A stretch of DNA of 64,000 nucleotides from an uncultured Clostridia bacterium (GCA_947630015.1 CANRFY010000010.1:1-64000), one strand, 5' to 3'. Shown: positions 41,311 through 50,785, counted from the first letter of the stretch. Notes: generated from the letters alone by a model not told the origin. Program-made: numbers and translations.

Positions 41311-42927
41311 TCACAGCACGATATACGTCGTCGGCAGCATCTCGCCCGCCGCGGGACGCGTGATCACGCCGCGCTCCCAAAGCGCGCGAACGGGCTGCGA
41401 AACTGTGTCGTCGAACAGCTTCATATATGCCATCGTCGCCGCGCGCGACCGCAGATGCGACGGCGACGCGTCCGCGATAACGCGCGCCATCTTGTCTACG
41501 CTGCCTTCTGCAAGCTCGACGGCGCACGCAGCATACGGCTCGATAATATCGAACACGCGCCCCTCCTGTTCCTTTGTCATGACGGGGAGGTTCGGACGCA
41601 GAACCCCGCCGTCCGAAATAATATAGCCGCGCTTGACCATATCGGCGGCGATAAACTCGTCGTTTTTCGAGAGCTTCCCGACGCCGCCCCGCGCGATATT
41701 GAACAGCACGCCGAGATACATATTGTGCCGCCTGTTTCCTTCGTCGCCGTGATCATAGAAATAGTGATGCACGTACTCGCCGTTGCAGTTGAAGTCGAGA
41801 AAATTGATCTGCGCGCCGCCGCCGTCCTCCTGCATAATGCAGTGACCGAAGTTATCGCCTCGCGCCGTCTCGGCCGATTCCTCGCCCCATACGATGTAAA
41901 AATTGTTCCCGTCGAGCGGATCGCGCGAATATTCGAGCTTTTCCGGCGCGCACAGCCTGTACAGCATCGCCTGACGTATCAGGATCACCGTCGTCTGCCA
42001 CGCGAATGTGTTTTTGCTCATATCACAGCCGTAAAAGCCGACGGCGCGTATCTTCTCCTCGCAATCGCGTATGCACGACTCGATCACGTCCGCGACCCTC
42101 GACGCCATATCGCCCGTTACCCTCGCGCACGAGGCGCGGAGCGCGGAGTCAAAAATGGTGAAATTCGTCATGTATCTGTTCCCGTCGCGGATGAGAAGCG
42201 CGTTTTCATAAAGCGATCTCAGCATATCCTCCATGTACGGCAGCGACACGCCGATCTCAAGACTTATCTGCTGCTCGGTCAGCTTGTCGTTATAGCACGC
42301 GCAGAGAATATTCTGCGCGAGCATCGATTCGCAAAGATTCGTGACGCGGTTTAAGCCGCCCCAAAAGTACACGGACAGCCGCTTCGGGTCGTAGCTCTGT
42401 TTTCCGTAATTTCTCTCCATGTAAAATCCCTCCAAAAGCTTCCGGCGAGATTTGAACAAAAGATACTTGACCATGCTCTCCGACACGGACAGCGCGCGCG
42501 ATACCTCCGCGCACGTCATGCCGCGAATGTAGTATAGGACCGCGGCGCGTCGGTACTTCTCCGACAACAGCGACAGCTCGCGGCGCAGCTTTTGGATATT
42601 CTGCGCCCGCTCGTCGCCGTCCGCGATCGCGTCGATCGCGCCCTCGGCGTCCGCGTCGGCGATGAATTCGATCTCATCATCGTCGACTGCGGCGCCTGCG
42701 CGGTATTTCTTCCGCGCGAACGCTTTTGATACGTTTTCCGCCACCGACCACATGAAGCCGTAGAACGCGTCGTCGTTTTTGATGTTCGTGCGCGAGCGGT
42801 AAAGCTCGCATACGATATCCTGCGCCAAGTCCTCGGCGTCGAAATCGTTTCGTGTGCGCGAGCGCGAAAACGACATTATCATTTTCGCCGCGTCCTCAAT
42901 TTTACTGTCAAGCTCTTCCTTTTCCAT
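41311..42927 (-). CDS. ECF sigma factor with long C-terminal extension
   Basis: A 538-residue protein. Residues 1-165 are an ECF sigma factor: region 2 (DFDAEDLAQDIVCELYRS, FYGFMWSVAENVSKAFARKKYR) and region 4 (LSLLSEKYRRAAVLYYIRGMTCAEVSRALSVSESMVKYLLFKSRRKL). The remaining 370 residues hold a second winged-helix-like stretch (LTEQQISLEIGVSLPYMEDMLRSLYENALLIRDGNRY) and an unassigned domain rich in Cys, Asp and aromatic residues. No anti-sigma gene is adjacent, so the extension may be a built-in sensor or anti-sigma-like control. Its neighbour across the divergent gap is a glycosidase. Confidence 0.87.
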   Translation of the reverse strand: MEKEELDSKIEDAAKMIMSFSRSRTRNDFDAEDLAQDIVCELYRSRTNIKNDDAFYGFMWSVAENVSKAFARKKYRAGAAVDDDEIEFIADADAEGAIDAIADGDERAQNIQKLRRELSLLSEKYRRAAVLYYIRGMTCAEVSRALSVSESMVKYLLFKSRRKLLEGFYMERNYGKQSYDPKRLSVYFWGGLNRVTNLCESMLAQNILCACYNDKLTEQQISLEIGVSLPYMEDMLRSLYENALLIRDGNRYMTNFTIFDSALRASCARVTGDMASRVADVIESCIRDCEEKIRAVGFYGCDMSKNTFAWQTTVILIRQAMLYRLCAPEKLEYSRDPLDGNNFYIVWGEESAETARGDNFGHCIMQEDGGGAQINFLDFNCNGEYVHHYFYDHGDEGNRRHNMYLGVLFNIARGGVGKLSKNDEFIAADMVKRGYIISDGGVLRPNLPVMTKEQEGRVFDIIEPYAACAVELAEGSVDKMARVIADASPSHLRSRAATMAYMKLFDDTVSQPVRALWERGVITRPAAGEMLPTTYIVL

Positions 42928-43048
42928 TTCCGCCTCGATTTTAAAGCATCCGGATGCCTTCGCTTATATAGTGACCGATATCCGCCGTCGGTCAACGTTT
43001 CGGCAAATTTTTTTATAAAAGCTTCATTGGTCGCATCCGCGATAAAAT

Positions 43049-43077
43049 ATTTTATCATATCATAACGGCCGCCGCAA
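43049..43077 (-). promoter_or_regulatory. Candidate promoter of the sigma-factor gene
   Basis: On the minus strand TTGCGG (43077-43072) and TAAAAT (43054-43049) are 17 bases apart, leaving a leader of about 115 bases. The -35 is poor. Confidence 0.4.
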
Positions 43078-43138
43078 TAAAAGCGAGCGATCGCCGGAAA
43101 TTTCAATAAAAGTTTCCGCCGCAAAATGTAAAAACGCT

Positions 43139-43166
43139 TGACAAATACGCACAGCGGACGTAGAAT
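43139..43166 (+). promoter_or_regulatory. Promoter of the GH106-like gene
   Basis: TTGACA (43139-43144) and TAGAAT (43161-43166) are 16 bases apart. The start at 43202 rather than the upstream TTG at 43169 fits the expected transcript start. Confidence 0.65.
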
Positions 43167-43201
43167 TATTGTATAAAACCCACAACAAAAAGGAAACCGA
43201 T

Positions 43202-45664
43202 ATGGACGAGATAAGAAAATACGCGCCGATCCTTCACACGGGATTCGCCGAGAATTATACGCCGGAGCAGATGGCGAATTTCGTCCGCCTGCTCGACGAG
43301 CGCGGATATTCGGGCTTTTCCGCCGAGGGCAAGTCGTCGAAGGGACCGACCGAGGACATCGACGGCTGGATCGACGGCTACATGAACGGAGTTGAATACG
43401 CGTGCCGCGAATCGGAGGCGCGCGGACTTGACGTGTGGATATTCGACGAATGGGGATATCCGACAGGCACCGCCGCGGGCAAGGTCATGGCGGAGCATCC
43501 CGAATGGCGTTCAAAGGCGCTTCACTGCGCGATCGACATGATAGTCGAGGAGGGACAGACGGTGTCCGTCACGGCGCCGCCGCATCTGCTCGCCGCCGCC
43601 GCGTGGCACGTCAACAGAAACGTATTCGCCGGCCCCGCCGGCGGATATACGGTGATACCCGTCGTCGACGGGAAGCTCACATACACGGCCGATCACAGGC
43701 GCTGCCGCCTCGTCGCCGCGACGTGGGAATACGACACGACGCGCACCGTCGGCGTGTTTGTCCACGACATGGAAAACGACGCCCAGTGTACGCTCGACCT
43801 TTTGTCGAAGGACGCGGTCGCGAAGCTGCTCGAGGTGATGCACGGCGAATACTATCGCCGTATGCCGCAGTATTTCGGCGGCACGATAAAGGGATTTTTC
43901 TACGACGAGCCGTTTTTATCGTTCCCGCTGCCGTATACGTTCGATCTGATCGAGACGTTCAAGGCGCGCAAATGCTACGATCCGACCGAGAGCCTGCCGC
44001 TTCTCGTTTCGGGCGGAGGCGGACGCGTCCGCGACGACTGGCGCGATATTGCGACGTCGATGATGGCGGAGGTATTCTTCGGAGGGATGCAGACGTGGTG
44101 CCATGAGCATGGCGTCGAGCTTGTCGGGCATCAGGATCTCGATCACGACGTGCGTTCGACGAATTCCGTCAGCGGCGATTTCTTCAAAAACAACGTCTAC
44201 AACGACGCGCCGGGCGTCGATTATATCTGGGCGCAGATCAGACCCGATCACACCGCCGACTATCCGCGTCTTGCCGGTTCGTTCCGGCGCATGACGGGAA
44301 AATCGCACGCGACGAGCGAATCGTTCGCGGCGACGGGATACTGCCTGCACCCCGACTATATGCGCTGGGCGATGGAGTATCAGGCCGTGCGCGGCGTCGA
44401 CAGATTTTATCTGATGATAGCGGCGCCGGAATGCGGACGCGGCTTCGGCACGCCGCTCGATTTCGAGCATCCCGCGTCAAAGCTGTTCGCAAAGGATGTG
44501 AACCGTCACGTCGCGATCGTGAGCAAGATGCTGAACGAGAACGCGCCGGCGGCGTCGGTCGCGCTCTATGTGCCGCGCCGTCAGCTCTCGGCCGAATACC
44601 CGCCCGCGCGCGCGAACCGCGTATCGCTCCATATGCCGTGGGAATGGGTCAACGACACCGCCGAGGCGCTGCTTTACGCGCCCGTCGATTTCGAGTACAT
44701 ATGGGACGACATGATAACGTCGCTGCCGCTCGACGAAAATGACGGCGCGCTCTTGATGCCGACGGGGCAGAGGATCACGACGGTCGTGATCCCAGCCGTG
44801 TACGCGCTGCCCTCGGACGTCGCGGACGTGCTTCACAAAATGCAGGACGCGGGCGCGAACATCGTGTTCGTCAGTTACGCGTCGGAGGGATTCGTCGGCT
44901 CGCCGGTCTGCACATATCCGCGCGATATCGCCGATTACGTTCATCGCGAGGTCGAGATCGACGGCGGACGCGTATCGCTGACGACGAGAGTCGGCGGCGG
45001 CAGACGGTATTTCTTCCTGCTGAACGAATCGTCCGCGCCGTACATCGGCAGATGCGGGATCGAGGGCGAGGGATATCTTCTGAAATACGATTTCAGAGAC
45101 GAATCCTTCTACGATGCCGGCGAGGACGGGGAGACGCTTGAGCTGTCCCCGCTCGAGCTTGCCGTTTACGCAGTCGCGGACGCGCCCGTATCGAAGGCGC
45201 GCCGCCATCCGAGCGGCGTGTGCGTGTTCCCGAGCTACTGGAACGCCGCGCTGCCGACGGGGGAGGCTGTGGCGCTCGACGAGCTGTGCGACTGGCGTCA
45301 GTTTGCGGGCGACTATTCCGGCACGATAGAATATACGGCGGAGGTGGACGTCGCGGAGGCGGGCGATTATATGATGTCGCTCGGCCGCGTCTGCTACGCG
45401 GCGAAGGTGAAATTCGACGACGGCGAGGAGATTTCGCTGCCGTTTGCGCCGCACAGAGCGGACGTAAAGCTGACGGCGGGCGCGCACAAAATGCGCGTGA
45501 CCGTGCTGAACGCGGACGTCACGTCGATACTCGGCTCGCCGGAGGCCGAATCGCGCGCGCGCGAGGCGCGGCGGTTCAAGGATATATTTGAAAACGACCG
45601 CGACTATGTCGAGTCGGGTCTGTTCGGTCCCGTAATGCTCCGCCGTTACGAGGACGACGACTGA
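43202..45664 (+). CDS. GH106-like glycoside hydrolase
   Basis: An 820-residue protein resembling the alpha-L-rhamnosidase (GH106) superfamily and its relatives. A TIM-barrel-like N-terminal half shows LDVWIFDEWGYPTGTAAGKV, IKGFFYDEPFL and ATSESFAATG, all typical landmarks of this group with acidic residues in the expected active site; the C-terminal half is strand-rich, with a sugar-binding-like jelly roll near 690-790 (GDYSGTIEYTAEVDVAEAGDYMMSLG). No signal peptide is seen, so it acts inside the cell on imported oligosaccharides. AGGAAA precedes the start. The exact substrate is not known. Confidence 0.75.
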   Translation: MDEIRKYAPILHTGFAENYTPEQMANFVRLLDERGYSGFSAEGKSSKGPTEDIDGWIDGYMNGVEYACRESEARGLDVWIFDEWGYPTGTAAGKVMAEHPEWRSKALHCAIDMIVEEGQTVSVTAPPHLLAAAAWHVNRNVFAGPAGGYTVIPVVDGKLTYTADHRRCRLVAATWEYDTTRTVGVFVHDMENDAQCTLDLLSKDAVAKLLEVMHGEYYRRMPQYFGGTIKGFFYDEPFLSFPLPYTFDLIETFKARKCYDPTESLPLLVSGGGGRVRDDWRDIATSMMAEVFFGGMQTWCHEHGVELVGHQDLDHDVRSTNSVSGDFFKNNVYNDAPGVDYIWAQIRPDHTADYPRLAGSFRRMTGKSHATSESFAATGYCLHPDYMRWAMEYQAVRGVDRFYLMIAAPECGRGFGTPLDFEHPASKLFAKDVNRHVAIVSKMLNENAPAASVALYVPRRQLSAEYPPARANRVSLHMPWEWVNDTAEALLYAPVDFEYIWDDMITSLPLDENDGALLMPTGQRITTVVIPAVYALPSDVADVLHKMQDAGANIVFVSYASEGFVGSPVCTYPRDIADYVHREVEIDGGRVSLTTRVGGGRRYFFLLNESSAPYIGRCGIEGEGYLLKYDFRDESFYDAGEDGETLELSPLELAVYAVADAPVSKARRHPSGVCVFPSYWNAALPTGEAVALDELCDWRQFAGDYSGTIEYTAEVDVAEAGDYMMSLGRVCYAAKVKFDDGEEISLPFAPHRADVKLTAGAHKMRVTVLNADVTSILGSPEAESRAREARRFKDIFENDRDYVESGLFGPVMLRRYEDDD

Positions 45665-45717
45665 AAAGGCAGGGCAAATATTCAAGCCTTACAATAAAAC
45701 GAAACGAGGTAAAATCA

Positions 45718-46659
45718 ATGAAAAGAATCTTCTTTACAGCTGCCGCGGTCCTTTTATGCGCGGCAATGCTCGCGTCATGCACTCCGAGCGGCGCCGGCGG
45801 CGTCACAACTGACGAGAACGGCAACGTGATCTCGAACAACGGCGGTGGCGGTGGCGGCGAGCAGCTCACGGATCCGACGGGCAGATATACAAATTTTGAT
45901 CTGCGTTCGACATACGATGCGGCCGAGGCCGTGAAGATCACGTTCTCCGAGACGGCGGCGACCGTCGAGGGCAAGGGCGCTGATGCCGACGGCACGACGG
46001 TCAGCATAACGCGCGACGGGACGTACATTTTGACCGGCTCCTGCTCCGACGGCAGGATCATAGTCGAGGTTCCGACGACGGACAAGGTGCAGCTCGTTTT
46101 TGCGGGCTTGAAGCTGACGTGCAAGACGAGCGCGGCCGTCTGGATCAAGAGCTGCGACAAGACGTCGATCACGCTTGCGGACGGGACCGTGAACTCACTT
46201 TCCGACGCGGCCGCATACACGGACGCGAACGCGGACGGCGAGCCGAACGCGTGCCTGTTCTCGAAGGATGATCTGACGATCAACGGCACGGGAACGCTCG
46301 AGGTGACGTCCGTCGTCAACAACGGCATCACGACGAAGGACGATCTTAAGATCGTCAGCGGCACGATCAAGGTCACAGCGCAGAATCACGGCATACGCGG
46401 CAACGACAGCGTTACGATCAGAGACGGCAATATCACGATCGTTTGCAAGAACGACGGCATCAAATCCTCGCAGGAGGAGAAGGCCGATAAGGGCTACATC
46501 TACATCGAGGGCGGCACGATCTCGATCGATTCGGGCGACGACTGCCTCCAGGCGCCGCGCGAGATCACGGTGACGGGCGGATCGCTCACGACGAAACCCG
46601 GCGGAAAGCAGACGAACTGCGACGGCACTGTTACGATCGCCGACGGCGTGATTAAATAA
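45718..46659 (+). CDS. Cthe_2159-like carbohydrate-binding lipoprotein
   Basis: A 313-residue lipoprotein (lipobox LASC near residue 20, then a Gly/Asn linker) with a right-handed beta-helix pattern: SITRDGTYILTGSCSDGRIIVEV, DDLTINGTGTLEVTS, NGITTKDDLKIVSGTIKVTAQNHGIRGNDSVTIRDG and DCLQAPREITVTGGSLT. The repeated DGI, NGI and GNDS turns match the Cthe_2159 family, which binds acidic plant polysaccharides and calcium. It is shorter than some relatives, ending soon after the last helix coil. It follows the glycosidase gene by 53 bases and is probably co-transcribed. Confidence 0.85.
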   Translation: MKRIFFTAAAVLLCAAMLASCTPSGAGGVTTDENGNVISNNGGGGGGEQLTDPTGRYTNFDLRSTYDAAEAVKITFSETAATVEGKGADADGTTVSITRDGTYILTGSCSDGRIIVEVPTTDKVQLVFAGLKLTCKTSAAVWIKSCDKTSITLADGTVNSLSDAAAYTDANADGEPNACLFSKDDLTINGTGTLEVTSVVNNGITTKDDLKIVSGTIKVTAQNHGIRGNDSVTIRDGNITIVCKNDGIKSSQEEKADKGYIYIEGGTISIDSGDDCLQAPREITVTGGSLTTKPGGKQTNCDGTVTIADGVIK

Positions 46660-46662
46660 AAT

Positions 46663-46690
46663 AAAGGCGGCCGCATGGCCGCCTTTAAGC
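46663..46690 (+). terminator. Terminator after the binding lipoprotein
   Basis: AAAGGCGGCC and GGCCGCCTTT pair around GCAT. A very similar hairpin lies at 46818-46843 beyond a dispersed repeat. Confidence 0.8.
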
Positions 46691-46705
46691 TTGTGCGGAG
46701 GTTCT

Positions 46706-46810
46706 CGGGGCGCTGCCCCGCACCCCGCTTAAGGAACTTCTTATAAGAAAGTCGAACTTTCCGCAAGCGGAAAGTTTCCTTAACAATCCCCGCAAAACTT
46801 TTTATTACTG
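46706..46810 (+). repeat. Dispersed intergenic repeat, copy D
   Basis: GGGGCGCTGCCCC hairpin, ACCCCGCTTAAGG, two nested inverted repeats (AACTTCTTATAAGAAAGT and AACTTTCCGCAAGCGGAAAGTT), CCTTAACAATCC and TTTTTATTAC. The extended tail of copies B, C and E is missing. It lies between two similar terminator hairpins. Confidence 0.85.
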
Positions 46811-46817
46811 ATAAAAC

Positions 46818-46843
46818 AAAAGGCGGCTGCACGGCCGCCTTTT
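46818..46843 (-). terminator. Terminator of the rubrerythrin gene
   Basis: AAAAGGCGGC and GCCGCCTTTT pair around a 6-base loop, 11 bases beyond the rubrerythrin stop on the minus strand. Confidence 0.8.
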
Positions 46844-46854
46844 GCGTTTGCTCA

Positions 46855-47394
46855 TCAATAATTCTTTGCCGCGATCGCGAAATAGCTCATCGGATGATCG
46901 CAGACGGGGCATACCTCGGGCGCTTTTTTCCCGATCACGATATGGCCGCAGTTGGAGCATTGCCAGATCATATCCTCGTCGCGGGAGAACACGATCCCGC
47001 CCTCGATGTTGGCAAGGAGCTTGCGGTAGCGCGCCTCATGCTCGCGTTCGATCCTGCCCACCATCTCGAATTTGGCCGCGATATCGTCGAAGCCCTCCTC
47101 GCGCGCCTCGCGCGCGAAACGGGCGTACATATCCGTCCATTCGTAATTCTCGCCGTCGGCGGCGGCCGCGAGATTTTCTTCCGTCGTGCCGATGCCGTCA
47201 AGCAGCTTGAACCAGATTTTGGCGTGTTCCTTTTCGTTGTTGGCCGTTTCCTCGAACAGATTTGCGATCTGAACGTAGCCGTCCTTTTTTGCCTTTGAAG
47301 CAAAATATGTGTACTTGTTGCGCGCCTGTGATTCGCCTGCGAACGCGGCGGCGAGATTGGCTTCCGTGCGGGTACCCTTAAGTTTTTCGTTCAT
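46855..47394 (-). CDS. rbr: Rubrerythrin
   Basis: A 179-residue cytoplasmic peroxide-reducing protein of anaerobes. The N-terminal diiron four-helix bundle has [30 protein letters not shown] and [13 protein letters not shown] with the iron-binding Glu and His; the C-terminal rubredoxin-like site is CSNCG...CPVCDHP. The start at 47394 gives the usual [14 protein letters not shown]; an ATG four codons upstream is an alternative. It has its own promoter and terminator. Confidence 0.96.
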   Translation of the reverse strand: MNEKLKGTRTEANLAAAFAGESQARNKYTYFASKAKKDGYVQIANLFEETANNEKEHAKIWFKLLDGIGTTEENLAAAADGENYEWTDMYARFAREAREEGFDDIAAKFEMVGRIEREHEARYRKLLANIEGGIVFSRDEDMIWQCSNCGHIVIGKKAPEVCPVCDHPMSYFAIAAKNY

Positions 47395-47432
47395 TTTTTT
47401 CACCATCCGAAAGACAGTATTTTTACGATATA

Positions 47433-47461
47433 ATTCTATACCATTTGCGCGCGCGTGTCAA
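47433..47461 (-). promoter_or_regulatory. Rubrerythrin promoter
   Basis: On the minus strand TTGACA (47461-47456) and TAGAAT (47438-47433) are 17 bases apart. No clear PerR box was found. Confidence 0.75.
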
Positions 47462-47490
47462 TGGTTTTGACAAAGTAAAATCGGATGCGG

Positions 47491-48975
47491 TCAGATTTTG
47501 ACGGCGGAGGCGGCCTCGATTATGATGCTCCGCTCCGAGAACGGGACGTGTTCGCCGTTCACGAGGATGAAGCTTTCGTGTCCCTTACCGGCAAACAGCA
47601 CGATATCGCCGTCTTTTGCGTTTTCGACTGCGTATCTGATCGCCTCGCGGCGGTCGGGGATGCAGACGAACGGCGTGTCGCGGTCGCCGAATCCCGTCAA
47701 AATGTCGTGGATTATATCCATCGGGTCCTCAAAATCGGGATCATCCGCCGTAAGGATGCAGAAATCCGCAAGCTCCGATATAGCCGCGCCGATCGGGGCG
47801 CGGCGCGAAAATGTGCGTCCGCCGACGGAGCCGACGAGTACGACAAGGCGGCGCGGATTGTATTCGCGCAAAACGGACAGCGCGGAGCGCAGGGACAGCT
47901 CATTGTGGGCGTAATCGATGACGAACGTGGCATACGGGATCGACGCGTCGACGACCTCGAACCGCCCTATCGGCGTCGCTTCCGCCAGCGCTTTTGCGAT
48001 ATCGGCGTAGGATACGCCGAGGCGGCGGCTGACGGCGGCGGCGACGAGCGCGTTATAGACGCTGAACGCGCCCGGCGTGCGCAGGCGTATGCGCGCCATT
48101 GTGTCGCCGGAATGAAGCGTGAAATCGACGCCGAGTCCGCCGTCGCGTCTCCAGTTTGAGATTTCGTCGGCGTAATAGTCGGCGCTTTGCCTGACTGAGA
48201 CGGACGAGGTCAGCGCCGTTACGTTTTTGAGCATATAGGGCGCGTTTTCGTCGTCGGCGTTATAGACGACGAACGACGCGCCGTAATCGGACAGCAGCCG
48301 CGCCTTGCAGTCGCGGTAATGCTCGAACGTCGGATGCTCGTTGCCGCCGATATGATCGGGCGACAGATTTGTGAACGCGCACACGTCGAACGAGAGTCCG
48401 AAGATGCGATCCATATAGACGGCCTGCGAGGAGACCTCCATCACGACAGTCGTGATCCCCGCCTGCTTCATGCTGCGCAGATACTGGTGCAGATCGGCTG
48501 ATTCCGGCGTCGAGCGGAGCGTCGAGGTGCGCCGTCCCGCGTACATGACGCCGACTGTGCCGATATAGCCGGTCGGGATGCCGGCGGCGTTCAATATCGA
48601 ATAGATGAGAAGCGACGTCGTCGTCTTGCCCTTTGTGCCTGTGATGCCGATCAGCCGCATCGAATCGGCGGGACGACCGTACAGCTCTGAGGCGACGAGC
48701 GCCATCATGCGCCGCGTGTTGCCGCATATAATGACGGCGGCGTCGGACGGCAGGCCGTCCGGACGCTCCTCGCACAGAAACGCGCGGCATCCGCGCTCAT
48801 AAGCGCGCGCCGCATACGCGTGTCCGTCCGTGACCGCGCCGCGGATGCAGACGAAGAGCGTCTCCGGCGCGCACATACGCGAATCGTAACAGATCGTATC
48901 GACGCGCCGCGACTCGAAGCGGCGCGGTATTTTTATCCCGATTGCGGGCGATGAGAAAAGCTGTTTCAGCGTCAT
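47491..48975 (-). CDS. murE: MurE-type UDP-MurNAc tripeptide ligase, non-DAP motif
   Basis: A 494-residue Mur ligase adding the third amino acid to UDP-MurNAc-L-Ala-D-Glu. The ATP loop is GITGTKGKTTTS (110-121), with STPESADLHQYL, MEVSSQAVYMDRI, the carbamylated Lys in YRDCKARLL and IDYAHNELSLRSAL. The third-residue motif is TADDPDFEDP (about 409-418) instead of the DNPR that marks meso-diaminopimelate enzymes, so lysine or another diamino acid is likely. It is the last gene of a five-gene operon with D-aspartate bridge genes. Confidence 0.93.
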   Translation of the reverse strand: MTLKQLFSSPAIGIKIPRRFESRRVDTICYDSRMCAPETLFVCIRGAVTDGHAYAARAYERGCRAFLCEERPDGLPSDAAVIICGNTRRMMALVASELYGRPADSMRLIGITGTKGKTTTSLLIYSILNAAGIPTGYIGTVGVMYAGRRTSTLRSTPESADLHQYLRSMKQAGITTVVMEVSSQAVYMDRIFGLSFDVCAFTNLSPDHIGGNEHPTFEHYRDCKARLLSDYGASFVVYNADDENAPYMLKNVTALTSSVSVRQSADYYADEISNWRRDGGLGVDFTLHSGDTMARIRLRTPGAFSVYNALVAAAVSRRLGVSYADIAKALAEATPIGRFEVVDASIPYATFVIDYAHNELSLRSALSVLREYNPRRLVVLVGSVGGRTFSRRAPIGAAISELADFCILTADDPDFEDPMDIIHDILTGFGDRDTPFVCIPDRREAIRYAVENAKDGDIVLFAGKGHESFILVNGEHVPFSERSIIIEAASAVKI

Positions 48976-48976
48976 T

Positions 48977-50020
48977 TTACAGCTCCTTCAGCATATCGAT
49001 GACGTAGAGCGCATCCTCAAAGCGCGAGCTTTGATCAAGCTCGGAGAAGAATCCGATGACGTAGGAGCGTCCGTCTATATCGGCGGAAACGACGAGCGAA
49101 TAATTGCCCTCGCCGAACGATCCCGTCTTAAGACCCGTCACATAAGGCGAATAATACGGACTGTCCGGCGTGATGAGCAGATTCGTATTTTTCCAGTCGT
49201 TAGTATGACCGCTCGCATAGACGACGTGATCCTCCGGCATCGCGGCGTATTTTGTGATGATGGGATTTTTGACTGCGAGCGAGCCTACGATCGCCATATC
49301 CTCGACCGTCGTGTAATGCTCGTCGTTGTAGTAGCCGTCGGGGGACGTGAAATGACTGCCCGTCATCCCGAGCGATTTCGCGTATGAATTCATGCCCTCG
49401 ACGAAGAATCCGACGGCCTCGACGCCGTTGACTGTTTTATCGTCCGTGAGCTTGCGTCCGGCGGCGGCCGCAAGCACATATGCGGCGTCGTTTCCCGACG
49501 GCAGAAGCATCCCCTCGATCAGCATTTCGACCGTAAGCGTGTGATTCGGTCTGACGTATGCGATCGTGGAAAATTCGCCGACGAGCGACAGCTCGTCCCC
49601 GGGCGTCACAAGCTCGTCGGGGGAGAGCAGCGTCAGCGCGTACATGATGGTGAGCAGCTTCGTGGTGCTTGCGGGATAAAGGATCTCGCCGCGCCCCTTC
49701 AAATATAACATCGTACCCGTATTGACGCTGTAAACGTAGCACTGCGGCGCTTTGACGTCGAGATCGAGCATATCGTTCGATATCGGGATCGGATACGGCG
49801 TCTTTTCGGGCGGCGTGCTGTCGACGCCGTCCGAGCCGGACGGCTCGGTATCGGCGGACGTGCCGCAGAGGACGACGTCAGTGCCTTTCGTCCCGTCTGC
49901 CGAAGATTCGCCGCCGACGCGGTACGTCTCTCGGGCGCACGACGACGCGCACATCGCAAACGATAAAAGCATCGCTGCCGCCGACGCGGCGGCCGATATA
50001 TGTAAAAGCTTATTTTTCAT
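48977..50020 (-). CDS. D-alanyl-D-alanine carboxypeptidase (class A PBP5 type)
   Basis: A 347-residue serine carboxypeptidase that removes the last D-Ala of wall pentapeptides. It has a signal with a lipobox-like CASSC, a Ser/Asp/Thr-rich linker, and the three active-site motifs STTK (Ser118, Lys121), SGND (175-178) and KTGS (298-301). The usual C-terminal membrane-binding domain is absent, so the lipid anchor may hold it at the membrane. The start overlaps the racemase gene by 11 bases; murE follows after one base. Confidence 0.93.
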   Translation of the reverse strand: MKNKLLHISAAASAAAMLLSFAMCASSCARETYRVGGESSADGTKGTDVVLCGTSADTEPSGSDGVDSTPPEKTPYPIPISNDMLDLDVKAPQCYVYSVNTGTMLYLKGRGEILYPASTTKLLTIMYALTLLSPDELVTPGDELSLVGEFSTIAYVRPNHTLTVEMLIEGMLLPSGNDAAYVLAAAAGRKLTDDKTVNGVEAVGFFVEGMNSYAKSLGMTGSHFTSPDGYYNDEHYTTVEDMAIVGSLAVKNPIITKYAAMPEDHVVYASGHTNDWKNTNLLITPDSPYYSPYVTGLKTGSFGEGNYSLVVSADIDGRSYVIGFFSELDQSSRFEDALYVIDMLKEL

Positions 50021-50738
50021 ATGCTGATAAAAACTCCTTATCAAATCCTGTCGGCGTGCCGCCGCACATAACGATCGAGCGGTACGCGAGGACCTCGAGC
50101 GAATCGACGATTCGGCTGTCGGCGGTCGAGACGAGCGGCAGCTCCGTGCATCCGAGGATAAGACAGTCGCAGCCGCGATCGAACATCCGGCGCGCGATCT
50201 CTTCAAATATTGCCTCGCCTCCGGCCAGGCCGGCCTTGACGTAATCGTATATGACCGATGTGACGAGCGACTGCGTATCCGCGTCCGGCTCGACGCAAAA
50301 GACGCCGAGCGAATCGAGGACGCGTCTGTAAGCGCCGATTTTGATCGTCCCCTCGGTGCCGAGGATGGCGGCGCGCGAAAATCCGCGCTGCATGACGTGA
50401 TTCGCCGTTTCGCGGACTATATCGAGTACGGGAACGCGGACGCACGCTTCAAGCTCCGGCTGAAAGTAACGCGCCGTGTTGCACGGTATCGCGATCACAT
50501 CAGCGCCTGCGTCGGCGAGCATTTTCGCGTCGGCGGTCATTTTCGGAAGCGGCGAGTCGCCGCTTTTGCCGAGTATAAAATCGGTGCGGTCGGGAATGTC
50601 GGCGCGGCTCGTTATGATCGTGTTGATGTGATCGCTGTCGCGCGCCGCAAGCGTATGGGCGACGACGTTTCTGTAAAACTGCACCGTCGCCATCGGTCCC
50701 ATCCCGCCGAGGATGCCGAGAGTCTTTTTATCGCCCAA
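50010..50738 (-). CDS. Aspartate/glutamate racemase family
   Basis: A 242-residue cofactor-independent racemase. The two catalytic cysteines are Cys86 in IPCNTAR and Cys197 in LGCTELPL, and the start LGILGGMGPMATVQFYRNVV is that of aspartate racemases rather than MurI. Next to a D-aspartate ligase gene, its likely job is making D-Asp from L-Asp for wall cross-bridges. Confidence 0.92.
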   Translation of the reverse strand: MGDKKTLGILGGMGPMATVQFYRNVVAHTLAARDSDHINTIITSRADIPDRTDFILGKSGDSPLPKMTADAKMLADAGADVIAIPCNTARYFQPELEACVRVPVLDIVRETANHVMQRGFSRAAILGTEGTIKIGAYRRVLDSLGVFCVEPDADTQSLVTSVIYDYVKAGLAGGEAIFEEIARRMFDRGCDCLILGCTELPLVSTADSRIVDSLEVLAYRSIVMCGGTPTGFDKEFLSAYEK

Positions 50739-50785
50739 TCGCGTTCACGCTCCTTTCCGATTTAAAGTTGATGACCGATAACGGA

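Noticed and set aside
42928..43124. Small minus-strand frame upstream of the sigma factor
   Set aside because: No ribosome site, very basic end, overlaps the candidate promoter and the sigma start; treated as leader DNA.
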